A DNA stretch of 9,250 nucleotides from an uncultured Agitococcus sp. (GCF_937920075.1 NZ_CALETI010000053.1:1-9250), one strand, 5' to 3'; shown: positions 1-6,610, counted from the stretch's first letter. Made by a program: numbers and translations. Notes: generated by a model not told the origin, from the letters alone.

Positions 1-89
1 CCAACTTTTTGCAAACGAATCGCGGCAGCAATACCAGAAATACCAGCACCAACAATAAAGGTGTCATAAATATGAGCTTGAGTAGTCAT
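1..89 (-). CDS. Flavin-containing (Baeyer-Villiger type) monooxygenase, N-terminal fragment
   Basis: Only the first 29 codons are present; the gene runs off the left edge. The reading begins MTTQAHIYDTFIVGAGISG and continues with IAAAIRLQK. GAGISG at residues 14-19 is the GxGxxG dinucleotide-binding turn after a hydrophobic beta strand, as at the N-terminus of FAD-dependent monooxygenases. The family is known to use FAD and NADPH to insert oxygen into ketones or similar substrates. The Baeyer-Villiger/FMO subclass is inferred from the likeness of this N-terminus to Acinetobacter-type enzymes and from the SDR and PF10118-type neighbours on the same strand. A weak GAG lies about 7 bases before the ATG. 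Another FAD-dependent oxidoreductase cannot be excluded from so short a piece. Confidence 0.72.
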   Translation of the reverse strand, partial: MTTQAHIYDTFIVGAGISGIAAAIRLQKV

Positions 90-110
90 GTTAAATCTCG
101 CTGAGTAGCT

Positions 111-227
111 AATGTCCGTCAGTTAAGAAAAGTTACCCTTCGACTCCGCTTAGGGTACATTATTACGCTCAGGGGGCATTTTTGTGTTGACTGAGCGGAG
201 TCGAAGTCAGCAGAACTGACGCACATT
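111..227. repeat. 117-bp nested inverted repeat, MITE-like
   Basis: The outer arms at 111-124 and 214-227 are inverted copies of 14 bp with one mismatch. The inner arms at 138-150 (CTTCGACTCCGCT) and 194-206 are a perfect 13-bp inverted repeat. The centre is AT-rich apart from a short G run at 171-176, and no open frame of useful length is present. The inner unit resembles a short sequence family that I recall as widespread between genes in unrelated bacteria. The shape suggests a non-autonomous mobile element. It lies between the SDR stop and the monooxygenase start, so a transcript reading through both would carry a large hairpin. I see no clear target-site duplication and no second copy in the window. 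Confidence 0.7.
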
Positions 228-241
228 ACGATGATTAAGGG

Positions 242-1072
242 TTATTTAAAAAACGAGTAAGAAAAACCTAAAAACTTGGTGTATAAGTTAGGCGATACCC
301 GTTTCATCAACCAAAATAATTTTGCGTCTAATTGAGGGATGGTGTAGAGCTTGCCTTTGTCCAAACGGTTTAAGGTTAGTTCAGCAACAGCCTCACTGGT
401 AGTCATAGCAAAATTCATCAACGCATGATCCGCTAAACCCGAATAACGACTAGGAATACGGCCATTTTTAATGATATTGGTTGGTACTAAAGTTGGGCAA
501 AGTACATTGACTTTGATGTTAGATTTTTTTAACTCAGAAAATAAAGTTTCTGACAATCCTAACACCCCAGATTTGGTGACATTGTAGGCTGTCATTTCGG
601 GAGCAGCTGTATAACCTGCTGCTGATGCGACGTTAATAATTGCACCATGTCCAAGCTTTTTAAACTTAGGAACAAAAAAGTGACAACCATGAATCACACC
701 CCATAAATTAACATGAGTCACCCATTGCCAATCTTCGAGTGATAACTCATCAAATTTACCACCTAAGCCGACACCTGCGTTATTAATCACTAAAGTGACA
801 GGATGTTGCATTAATTGTTCGGCTTGTTCAGCTAAGTCAGCGACTTGTTCGGCTTGACCAACGTCACACGCAACCGCATAAGCTTTTGCACCGTGTTCAG
901 CCAAAAGCGCAACCGTTTTTTCGGCTGCCGCTAAGTTAATATCCGCACAAACAACAGTGCCACCGCGTTTGCCTAATGCCAATGCAAAACTTTGACCAAT
1001 GCCACTACCAGCACCTGTGACCACGGCATAAGCTTGTTGACTAGGTTTGGTAGTTTTTTTAAATAAGCCCAT
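242..1072 (-). CDS. Short-chain dehydrogenase/reductase (classical SDR)
   Basis: This is a 276-aa NAD(P)-dependent oxidoreductase of the classical SDR family. The order of motifs is complete: the TGAGSGIG cofactor loop at 19-26, D44 at the end of beta 2 (which favours NAD over NADP), CDV at 69-71, NNAG at 97-100, N122, catalytic S150, and YxxxK with Y163 and K167. The usual PG after beta 6 is replaced by CPT at 192-194. The hydrophobic and basic C-terminal tail (about 250-276) may touch the membrane or form the substrate lid. It follows the PF10118-type gene by 23 bp on the same strand and precedes the monooxygenase gene, so it probably oxidises or reduces an alcohol/ketone in the same pathway. 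The ribosome binding site is weak (TGG). The substrate is unknown. Confidence 0.93.
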   Translation of the reverse strand: MGLFKKTTKPSQQAYAVVTGAGSGIGQSFALALGKRGGTVVCADINLAAAEKTVALLAEHGAKAYAVACDVGQAEQVADLAEQAEQLMQHPVTLVINNAGVGLGGKFDELSLEDWQWVTHVNLWGVIHGCHFFVPKFKKLGHGAIINVASAAGYTAAPEMTAYNVTKSGVLGLSETLFSELKKSNIKVNVLCPTLVPTNIIKNGRIPSRYSGLADHALMNFAMTTSEAVAELTLNRLDKGKLYTIPQLDAKLFWLMKRVSPNLYTKFLGFSYSFFK

Positions 1073-1095
1073 GATTTTATACCAAAATAATCGTA

Positions 1096-2061
1096 TTAAG
1101 CTGCACGAACAGCAGGAGTAAATTCTTTAACAAAGAAGGGGGTTAATGCGCCATTTTCTGGGTTAAACAATTTTTCTTTGTAATAATTTAAATAAGCTGT
1201 GGTGTCGTGGTCGTTGGGGTGAAAATCAGGACGGAAATAATCGGCAATATGCCCCATTGTGCTACCAAACACGCCATTTTCGTAGCCAAATAATAGGCTG
1301 GCACTGGTTTTGGCTTCTTTCCAAAAACTGACACTGATTAAATTGCTTGGTTTGCGTAAGAAAGGTAGGAGTAAAGCACCTAAAGAGACGCCACCTAAAA
1401 TCGTGACAAAAGCAAGAATAAAACCAAAAATCCGTAAGCCATAATCACCTGATAATGTTTGGTAAACATCATAAGCAATGTCTTTATGCTCAGATTCTTC
1501 TAACATATGCCACATCCACAAAGCACGGGCTTTGGCATCGTCAGAGTAATAAAAATGGTCTTCGTGCTTCATCATATATTCCGCAACCACGGCAGTAAAA
1601 TGCTCAATCCCTGCCATCATGGATAGTTTTAGTGGTTGTGGAAATTTTAGAAAAGTGTATTCAAATACTTTTTCAGCTAAAAAACGGTACAGTTTTACGG
1701 GGAAGTTATGCTCAGTCATAATGTCATTGTATTCATTATGAAATTTAGAATGTAAAGCTTCTTGTCCAATCAATGCAGAGACACGTTGTTTTAAAATAGG
1801 GTCAGTAATAAAGTCACGGTGATAACGAGCGGTCTCAATAACTAACTCTTCGCCATAAGTTAAAAAAATTGATAAGGCATAAAAATAAGCACTTGCCCAT
1901 TCTTTTTGCAAATAAAATTTATCATCAAAGGTTTTTGCATCAAAATTAAAGTTGAAATGGCGAATGGGCATCGTGCCAGTGCTCACATAATCAGAAATTT
2001 TGATATGTTTACGCAAAGATAATTTTCCCAGAGTAGCATTTTTTAATGTAGTGACGACCAT
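1096..2061 (-). CDS. Metal-dependent hydrolase-like protein (PF10118 type, ferritin-like helices)
   Basis: This 321-aa protein matches the family annotated as 'predicted metal-dependent hydrolase' (PF10118), whose reaction is not established. Likely metal ligands recur on helices: E71/E72, E101xxH104, E153-H154 and E189xxH192. The spacing is reminiscent of di-iron four-helix proteins, so an oxygenase or oxidase role is as plausible as hydrolysis. A strongly hydrophobic stretch at about 209-236 looks like one membrane helix or hairpin. It probably anchors the enzyme to the inner membrane and suits a lipid substrate. It is the first gene of a leftward cluster with an SDR and a flavin monooxygenase. 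AGGT lies about 7 bases before the ATG. The family call is firm; the chemistry is inference. Confidence 0.88.
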   Translation of the reverse strand: MVVTTLKNATLGKLSLRKHIKISDYVSTGTMPIRHFNFNFDAKTFDDKFYLQKEWASAYFYALSIFLTYGEELVIETARYHRDFITDPILKQRVSALIGQEALHSKFHNEYNDIMTEHNFPVKLYRFLAEKVFEYTFLKFPQPLKLSMMAGIEHFTAVVAEYMMKHEDHFYYSDDAKARALWMWHMLEESEHKDIAYDVYQTLSGDYGLRIFGFILAFVTILGGVSLGALLLPFLRKPSNLISVSFWKEAKTSASLLFGYENGVFGSTMGHIADYFRPDFHPNDHDTTAYLNYYKEKLFNPENGALTPFFVKEFTPAVRAA

Positions 2062-2148
2062 GATAGATACCTAAAATCGCAATAATGATTAGTTAATAAA
2101 TCTAGTCTTTGAATATGGGTGGTTATCTATACATATTTCAGTAAGACA

Positions 2149-2169
2149 GAGGTGTGTATCTGACACCTC
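2149..2169. repeat. Short palindrome GAGGTGT-n7-ACACCTC
   Basis: Seven-base arms at 2149-2155 and 2163-2169 are perfectly inverted around a 7-base loop. It lies about 90 bp upstream of the PF10118-type gene in the 276-bp gap between that gene and ogt. No T run follows on either strand, so it is not a standard terminator. It resembles palindromes that I recall flanking small REP-associated or IS200-like transposases, but that link is unverified. It could equally be an operator for the leftward cluster. Confidence 0.4.
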
Positions 2170-2200
2170 ATTAAATTACATTACGATCGTACGGTAAAAG

Positions 2201-2235
2201 GTGATTAGAGGACAAAAAAAAGTGATTTGGGGACA
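2201..2235. repeat. Two 14-bp direct repeats with 21-bp period
   Basis: GTGATTAGAGGACA (2201-2214) and GTGATTTGGGGACA (2222-2235) differ at two positions and are separated by an A run. The spacing of two helical turns would suit a protein binding the same DNA face twice. The GGGGACAG end is like sequences I recall beside small Y1 transposases in gammaproteobacteria, so a relic is also possible. Within the gene-free stretch 2062-2337 I see otherwise only the palindrome just to the left and a weak TTAC-n9-GTAA dyad at 2181-2197. Confidence 0.4.
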
Positions 2236-2337
2236 GATTGAGAGATGCAATTATATTTTTTCGATAAAAAGTGTCATTGAAGCTCTCAAAGATGGAGGCT
2301 GTTGAGATGTTATTATTGGAAGTGATGGGTTCTCCCT

Positions 2338-2835
2338 CTAAATTTTCTCATGCTTAAGTAACCACTCTTTACGCCATAAAGCGCCACTGTAGCCGCCTAA
2401 TTTGCCATTATGATTAATGACACGATGACAAGGAATGACTAGGGGAATAGGGTTTTTACCATTAGCCATGCCTACTGCACGTTGACCATTTTTGTTGCCA
2501 ATCTGTTGTGCAATTTGACCATAAGAAGCGGTTTTGCCAGCGGGGATAGTACGTAAACTTTGCCAAACTTGTTGTTGAAAGTTTGTCCCTAACGCATTAA
2601 CTTGAATACGATTGAGCGCATCAAGATCACCTGAAAAATAAGTATCTAACAAAACGTGAATAATACTGGTTTCACAGACATGAATTGCAAAGTCTGTTGG
2701 ATAATAACGAGTTAAGGATTGAGTGAGTCGATGATGAAACTCGTCAAATTCAAGTGCATATAAAACATTGTCTTTGTGTATGAAGTGAATCAAGCCTAAA
2801 GGACTATGTAAATAACTTAAAAAAAATATATCCAT
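2338..2835 (-). CDS. ogt: Methylated-DNA--[protein]-cysteine S-methyltransferase
   Basis: This protein repairs O6-alkylguanine and O4-alkylthymine by moving the alkyl group to its own cysteine, which inactivates it. The 165-aa chain has the usual Ogt length. An N-terminal RNase H-like part (about 1-75) begins with SPLG. The DNA-binding and active-site domain carries Y105 (SYGQIA), the R119 arginine finger in GQRAVG, and the IPCHRVI active site with acceptor C136. After it comes the NGKLGGYSG...WRKEWLL tail. There is no AraC/Ada domain, so it is the constitutive Ogt type rather than Ada. It is monocistronic by layout: ffs diverges upstream and a 276-bp gap follows. The ribosome binding site is weak (GGAAC). 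I see no clear terminator after the TAG stop. Confidence 0.95.
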   Translation of the reverse strand: MDIFFLSYLHSPLGLIHFIHKDNVLYALEFDEFHHRLTQSLTRYYPTDFAIHVCETSIIHVLLDTYFSGDLDALNRIQVNALGTNFQQQVWQSLRTIPAGKTASYGQIAQQIGNKNGQRAVGMANGKNPIPLVIPCHRVINHNGKLGGYSGALWRKEWLLKHEKI

Positions 2836-2840
2836 AACTG

Positions 2841-2869
2841 TTCCAAAATTCTAAATAATGTCATATACT
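2841..2869 (+). promoter_or_regulatory. Candidate sigma-70 promoter for ffs
   Basis: TATACT at 2864-2869 matches the -10 consensus at five of six positions. TTCCAA at 2841-2846 is a weak -35 with a 17-bp spacer. Transcription would start near 2876, giving a leader of about 30 nt before the mature SRP RNA. The site overlaps the region immediately upstream of the divergent ogt gene. Confidence 0.45.
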
Positions 2870-2875
2870 TGCAGC

Positions 2876-2897
2876 CCACTTGATATTCATCAAGTGG
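2876..2897 (+). other. Perfect 9-bp hairpin in the presumed ffs leader
   Basis: CCACTTGAT (2876-2884), loop ATTC (2885-2888) and ATCAAGTGG (2889-2897) form a perfect stem that ends 8 bases before the SRP RNA. In E. coli the 4.5S precursor has a 5' leader of roughly 24 nt that RNase P removes. Here the leader would be almost wholly this hairpin, which may guide processing or protect the 5' end. It has no following T run, so a terminator is unlikely. Confidence 0.6.
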
Positions 2898-2905
2898 CGC
2901 GTTAT

Positions 2906-3017
<112 letters not shown>

Positions 3018-3042
3018 ACTAAACTTCTCAGCTAATGTCTAG

Positions 3043-3630
3043 TTAGCGTCTCGCAAATTGTACTAAACGTTTACCTAAAGCTAAACATAAAGCTTGTTCT
3101 TCTGCGGTGATTGGGCGTTTACCATCTTGTCCTGCCCAATGTGATGCGCCATAAGGTGTTCCGCCACTTTGCGTACTATTTAATGCCGCCTCACGATAAG
3201 GCAAACCTAAAATGACCATGCCATGATGTAACAATGGCAACATCATGCTTAATAAGGTGCTTTCTTGACCACCATGTAAAGAGCTGGTTGAGGTGAAAAC
3301 GGCGGCGGGTTTATCACACAACGCACCATTCAGCCATAACGCGGCTGTACCATCTAAAAAATACTTCATGGGTGCGGCCATATTGCCAAATCGAGTGGGA
3401 CTGCCTAAAGCTAAACCTGCGCAATCACGTAAATCTTCTAAGCTGCAATATAATTCACCACTATCAGGAATAGCAGCTTCGGTACTTTCACAGACAGTTG
3501 ATACTGCTGGCACTGTACGAATACGCGCAGTCATGCCTGCGGCTTCTACACCACGCGCAATCAATTTTGCGAGTTGGCGTGTGTTACCATGACGACTATA
3601 GTACAGTACTAAAATATAGGGTTCAGGCAT
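3043..3630 (-). CDS. wrbA: NAD(P)H:quinone oxidoreductase, WrbA-type flavodoxin-fold protein
   Basis: The 195-aa protein is an FMN-binding two-electron quinone reductase that avoids semiquinone formation; the family acts in the cytoplasm as a tetramer. The FMN phosphate loop is YYSRHGNTRQLA at 10-21. GSPTRFGNMAAPMKYFLD at 76-93 and the STSSLHGGQESTLLS region at 114-128 are typical of WrbA, as is SGGTPYGASHWAG at 155-167. A longer acidic loop at about 43-66 resembles Pseudomonas forms more than E. coli WrbA. GAGG precedes the ATG by about 8 bases. It is divergent from yihY across 47 bp, an arrangement I recall as conserved near Pseudomonas wrbA, and converges on ffs with only 25 bp between them. 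Confidence 0.93.
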   Translation of the reverse strand: MPEPYILVLYYSRHGNTRQLAKLIARGVEAAGMTARIRTVPAVSTVCESTEAAIPDSGELYCSLEDLRDCAGLALGSPTRFGNMAAPMKYFLDGTAALWLNGALCDKPAAVFTSTSSLHGGQESTLLSMMLPLLHHGMVILGLPYREAALNSTQSGGTPYGASHWAGQDGKRPITAEEQALCLALGKRLVQFARR

Positions 3631-3677
3631 TAACTTATCCTCATTTTGTTAGGATTATACCCCAATTGGAGTGAAAT
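3631..3677. promoter_or_regulatory. Shared 47-bp divergent spacer of wrbA and yihY
   Basis: The spacer holds both ribosome binding sites, GAGG for wrbA (read leftward) and GGAG at 3668-3671 for yihY six bases before its ATG. ATCCT at 3637-3641 and AGGAT at 3651-3655 form an inverted repeat with a 9-base gap, a possible small operator. The left arm overlaps the wrbA ribosome binding site. Two full promoters cannot fit without overlapping each other or the coding starts. I cannot assign convincing -35/-10 pairs. Confidence 0.3.
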
Positions 3678-4931
3678 ATGACGTTGCAGAGTCATTGGCA
3701 CAAAATCAAATCATTTACCCGTTTTGTGATTAGTCGCTTTTTGGCAGATGAGTGCCGACAAAATGCAGCGTCCTTAACCTATACCACCTTATTTGCTGTT
3801 GTGCCAATGTTGACGGTGTTGTTTAGTGTGTTATCTGCCATTCCATCATTAAAACAATTAAGTAGCCAAATACAATCATTTATTTTTAGACATTTTTTGC
3901 CCGACACGGGCATCAAAGTACAAAATTATTTGAGTGAGTTTGCCACACAAGCTGGCCATTTAACGGTTGTTGGTGTGTTTATGTTGTTTGTCACCGCAGT
4001 GATGATGTTGGTGACTATCGAAAAGGCCTTTAATCAAATTTGGAAAGTAAAACAACCCAAACAAAGTGTGGTGGGGTTTTTACGTTATTGGGCAGTATTA
4101 AGTTTAGGGCCATTTTTATTGGGCGCAGGCTTTGCCGTTTCTTCTTATATTACGTCGTTAAGGGTATTTAGTGATGCCGAAGAGCTGGTTGGGATGGTCT
4201 TTTCAGGGCTACAAATTTTACCCTTTGTGTTTACGGGTTTAGCCTTTAGCTTATTATATATTGCTGTGCCTAATTGTCGTGTACCTGTAAAAGCAGGATT
4301 TGGTGCTGGTTTTTTTGCCGCAACCTTATTTGAATTGGCTAAAAATTTATTTACGTTTTTTGTCGCCGATTTCTCCTCTTATCAATTAATTTATGGCGCA
4401 TTTGCGGCATTTCCCTTGTTTTTATTATGGGTGTATTTGTCGTGGATGATTATTTTATTGGGCGTAGAGGTCTGTCGGGCATTAACTCTTTATAAAGAAG
4501 CCAATAAAAAAAATCGTCATCCTGTGTTAGCTCTTTTAGATATTTTGCAATTATTTTATTTGCGCCAATTAGAAGGGAAGTCGGTGTCTGATTTAGAGGC
4601 GATGGATATTTTAGGCAAACGAGAAGTTGAAATTTGGACACAATTAGCCGATATTTTATTAAAACAACGTTTTATCCAAAAAAATGAATCGGGCAATTAT
4701 GTTTTGGTGCGTAACTTAGAAAAAATTGATTTTTGGCAATTTTATCAAAGTTTACCGTGGCCATTACCACTGCCTAAAGATTTAGACAACTTACATGAGG
4801 ATGATCATTGGGCAAGGGCTTTGGCACCCCGTTTATTAGCGGTGCATGATTATCAGCAACAGCAATTTAGTTTGTCTTTAGCGCAAATTTTAGCGGTACA
4901 AGAGCCTAAAACAGAGAATAATTCGTTATAA
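3678..4931 (+). CDS. yihY: YihY/BrkB family inner-membrane protein
   Basis: A 417-aa integral membrane protein of the family once called ribonuclease BN, a name now known to be wrong; its biochemical role remains unclear. Six hydrophobic segments are visible at about 35-55, 95-114, 133-158, 172-197, 204-229 and 238-265. The family signatures LTYTTLFAVVPMLTV (33-47), EKAFNQIW (115-122) and LIYGAFAAFPLFLLWVYLSW (237-256) are present. A cytoplasmic tail of about 150 residues follows. It contains a helical part (about 282-335) resembling a winged-helix-like domain, as in the longer family members. GGAG lies six bases before the ATG. The stop codon overlaps a TATAAT box that may serve the fumarase gene 45 bp downstream. 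Confidence 0.93.
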   Translation: MTLQSHWHKIKSFTRFVISRFLADECRQNAASLTYTTLFAVVPMLTVLFSVLSAIPSLKQLSSQIQSFIFRHFLPDTGIKVQNYLSEFATQAGHLTVVGVFMLFVTAVMMLVTIEKAFNQIWKVKQPKQSVVGFLRYWAVLSLGPFLLGAGFAVSSYITSLRVFSDAEELVGMVFSGLQILPFVFTGLAFSLLYIAVPNCRVPVKAGFGAGFFAATLFELAKNLFTFFVADFSSYQLIYGAFAAFPLFLLWVYLSWMIILLGVEVCRALTLYKEANKKNRHPVLALLDILQLFYLRQLEGKSVSDLEAMDILGKREVEIWTQLADILLKQRFIQKNESGNYVLVRNLEKIDFWQFYQSLPWPLPLPKDLDNLHEDDHWARALAPRLLAVHDYQQQQFSLSLAQILAVQEPKTENNSL

Positions 4932-4932
4932 T
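4927..4932 (+). promoter_or_regulatory. Candidate -10 box for the fumarase gene
   Basis: A perfect TATAAT overlaps the TAA stop of yihY and lies 44 bases before the fumarase ATG. A GC-rich CGCCGCC follows. No good -35 is visible at 16-18 bp spacing and there is no TGn extension, so it would need an activator or may be chance. Confidence 0.3.
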
Positions 4933-4976
4933 CGCCGCCAACAAAACCAGCTCACGCCAGTTACAGAGGAATAAGC

Positions 4977-6485
4977 ATGACTGTTATTAAGCAAGATGAT
5001 GTTATTCAAAGTGTTGCCGATGCTTTACAATACATTTCTTATTATCATCCTTTAGATTTTATTCAAGCGATTAATAACGCTTACGAAAAAGAAGAAAATC
5101 AAGCCGCTAAAGATGCCATGGCGCAAATTTTAATTAATTCGCGTATGTGTGCCGAAGGTCATCGTCCGATTTGCCAAGATACAGGCATTGTCACTGTGTT
5201 TGTTAAAGTGGGTATGAATGTGCGTTGGGACGCTACCATGTCCTTAGAAGACATGATTAATGAAGGTGTACGTCGTGCTTATTTACATCCAGACAACGTG
5301 TTACGTGCTTCTATTCTAAAAGATCCCGCAGGTAAACGCCAAAATACCAAAGACAACACCCCAGCAGTGATTCACTACGAAATTGTGGCTGGTGATAAAG
5401 TTGATATTACCGTTGCAGCGAAGGGCGGTGGTTCTGAAAATAAATCGAAAATGGCAATGTTAAACCCTTCTGATTCGATTGTGGATTGGGTATTAAAAAC
5501 CGTACCAACGATGGGTGCTGGCTGGTGTCCACCGGGTATGTTAGGTATTGGTATTGGTGGTACAGCCGAAAAAGCCATGTTGTTAGCCAAAGAATCGTTA
5601 ATGGATCCTGTTGATATTCAAGAGTTAATTGCTCGTGGCCCACAAAACCGTGTTGAAGAACTGCGCTTAGAATTGTTTGAAAAAGTCAACGCATTAGGTA
5701 TTGGCGCACAAGGTTTAGGTGGTTTAACAACTGTTGTTGATATCAAAATCAGAGATTATCCAACACACGCAGCCAGCTTACCTGTTGCCATTATTCCAAA
5801 CTGTGCAGCGACTCGTCATGTGCATTTTGAATTAGATGGTTCAGGTGCAGCAGAATTAACTCCACCTAAATTAGAAGATTGGCCACAAGTGACATGGGAT
5901 GCGTCAAAAGCACGTCGTGTTAACTTAGATAATATTAGCCATGAAGACATTAAAACATGGCAAACAGGTGAAACCTTGTTGTTGTCTGGCACAATTTATA
6001 CTGGCCGTGATGCTGCCCATAAACGTATGGCTGATATGATTGCCAAAGGTGAAGAATTACCTGTCGATTTAAAAGGTAAATTTATTTATTACGTTGGTCC
6101 AGTTGATCCCGTTCGTGACGAAGTAGTTGGTCCAGCAGGCCCAACAACTGCAACCCGTATGGATAAGTTTACTAATACAGTATTAGAAGCCACAGGCTTA
6201 TACGGTATGATTGGTAAATCTGAACGTGGTCCAGTCGCTATTCAAGCCATTAAAAACCATGAAGCGGTGTATTTAATGGCGGTGGGTGGTGCTGCTTATT
6301 TAGTATCCAAAGCGATCCGTAAAGCCAAAGTCGTTGCTTTTGCAGACTTAGGTATGGAAGCGATTTATGAGTTTGTGGTTGAAGATATGCCTGTCTCGGT
6401 GGCGGTAGATGTCAACGGCAGCTCAGTGCATGATACCGCACCCAAAATTTGGCAAGCCAAAATTGGTAAAATTCCAGTTGTCTAA
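4977..6485 (+). CDS. fumA: Class I fumarate hydratase (4Fe-4S, homodimeric type)
   Basis: This enzyme of the TCA cycle interconverts fumarate and (S)-malate using an oxygen-sensitive [4Fe-4S] cluster. The 502-aa single chain has both parts of the family. The alpha domain (about 1-290) supplies three cluster cysteines: C66 in PICQDTG, C184 in GWCPPG and C276 in PNCAATRH. It also has GGGSENKSK at 150-158 and a glycine-rich GIGIGGTAEKAM segment. The beta domain (about 310-500) has SGTIYTGRDAAHKR at 337-350 and GPAGPTTATRMD at 385-396. AGAGGA lies seven bases before the ATG. It is probably a single-gene unit, closed by a structured repeat. The related L(+)-tartrate dehydratase is less likely because the domains are fused and the length fits fumarase. 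The fumA symbol denotes the class, not orthology to E. coli FumA over FumB. Confidence 0.95.
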   Translation: MTVIKQDDVIQSVADALQYISYYHPLDFIQAINNAYEKEENQAAKDAMAQILINSRMCAEGHRPICQDTGIVTVFVKVGMNVRWDATMSLEDMINEGVRRAYLHPDNVLRASILKDPAGKRQNTKDNTPAVIHYEIVAGDKVDITVAAKGGGSENKSKMAMLNPSDSIVDWVLKTVPTMGAGWCPPGMLGIGIGGTAEKAMLLAKESLMDPVDIQELIARGPQNRVEELRLELFEKVNALGIGAQGLGGLTTVVDIKIRDYPTHAASLPVAIIPNCAATRHVHFELDGSGAAELTPPKLEDWPQVTWDASKARRVNLDNISHEDIKTWQTGETLLLSGTIYTGRDAAHKRMADMIAKGEELPVDLKGKFIYYVGPVDPVRDEVVGPAGPTTATRMDKFTNTVLEATGLYGMIGKSERGPVAIQAIKNHEAVYLMAVGGAAYLVSKAIRKAKVVAFADLGMEAIYEFVVEDMPVSVAVDVNGSSVHDTAPKIWQAKIGKIPVV

Positions 6486-6489
6486 GCTT

Positions 6490-6567
6490 CTCCCCCTTGA
6501 TAAGGGGGAGGTTGGGAGGGGGGTTATAAATGACCCCACCCTGACCCTTCCCTAAATTAGGGGAGGG
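6490..6567. repeat. Three-hairpin C-rich/G-rich intergenic repeat
   Basis: Three adjoining stems fill this 78-bp block. The first is CTCCCCCTT (6490-6498), loop GAT, AAGGGGGAG (6502-6510), a perfect 9-bp stem. The second spans about 6510-6546, with a GGGGTTA/TGACCCC core around a TAAA loop and outer GGG/CCC and GGT/ACC pairs. The third is CCCTTCCCTAA (6545-6555) with TTAGGGGAGGG (6557-6567) about a single base, one G-T wobble. The sequence resembles a repeat type I recall from intergenic regions of many unrelated bacteria, perhaps a small mobile element. It starts four bases after the fumarase stop and could halt or protect that transcript, although no T run follows. Confidence 0.7.
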
Positions 6568-6581
6568 AAATTCAAAAAAAC

Positions 6582-6610
6582 TAGACAAACTATTGATTAA
6601 CCCTTATTAT
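6582..6610 (+). promoter_or_regulatory. Candidate sigma-70 promoter for yceD-rpmF-plsX
   Basis: TAGACA at 6582-6587 (five of six to consensus) and TATTAT at 6605-6610 (five of six) are separated by exactly 17 bp. The bases after the -10 are CGCGCCCC, a GC-rich discriminator of the kind found at promoters repressed by ppGpp and DksA. The start would fall near 6617-6620, only a few bases before the yceD ATG at 6623. Confidence 0.55.

Noticed and set aside
2308..2358. Short plus-strand frame of 16 codons before and into the ogt 3' end
   Set aside because: It is very short, overlaps ogt antisense and lacks a convincing ribosome binding site.
3031..3047. GCTAA-n7-TTAGC as a terminator for ffs
   Set aside because: The stem is only five base pairs, AT-rich, has no T run and overlaps the wrbA stop codon.
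3293..3592. Open frame of 99 codons on the plus strand inside wrbA
   Set aside because: It is antisense to a well-supported WrbA with all flavodoxin motifs; the translation shows no family signature.
4450..4641. Minus-strand open frame inside yihY
   Set aside because: It lies wholly opposite the conserved YihY coding region and has no recognisable domain.
5375..5643. Two overlapping minus-strand open frames inside the fumarase gene
   Set aside because: They are opposite the conserved cluster-cysteine and glycine-rich region of the fumarase and have no independent support.
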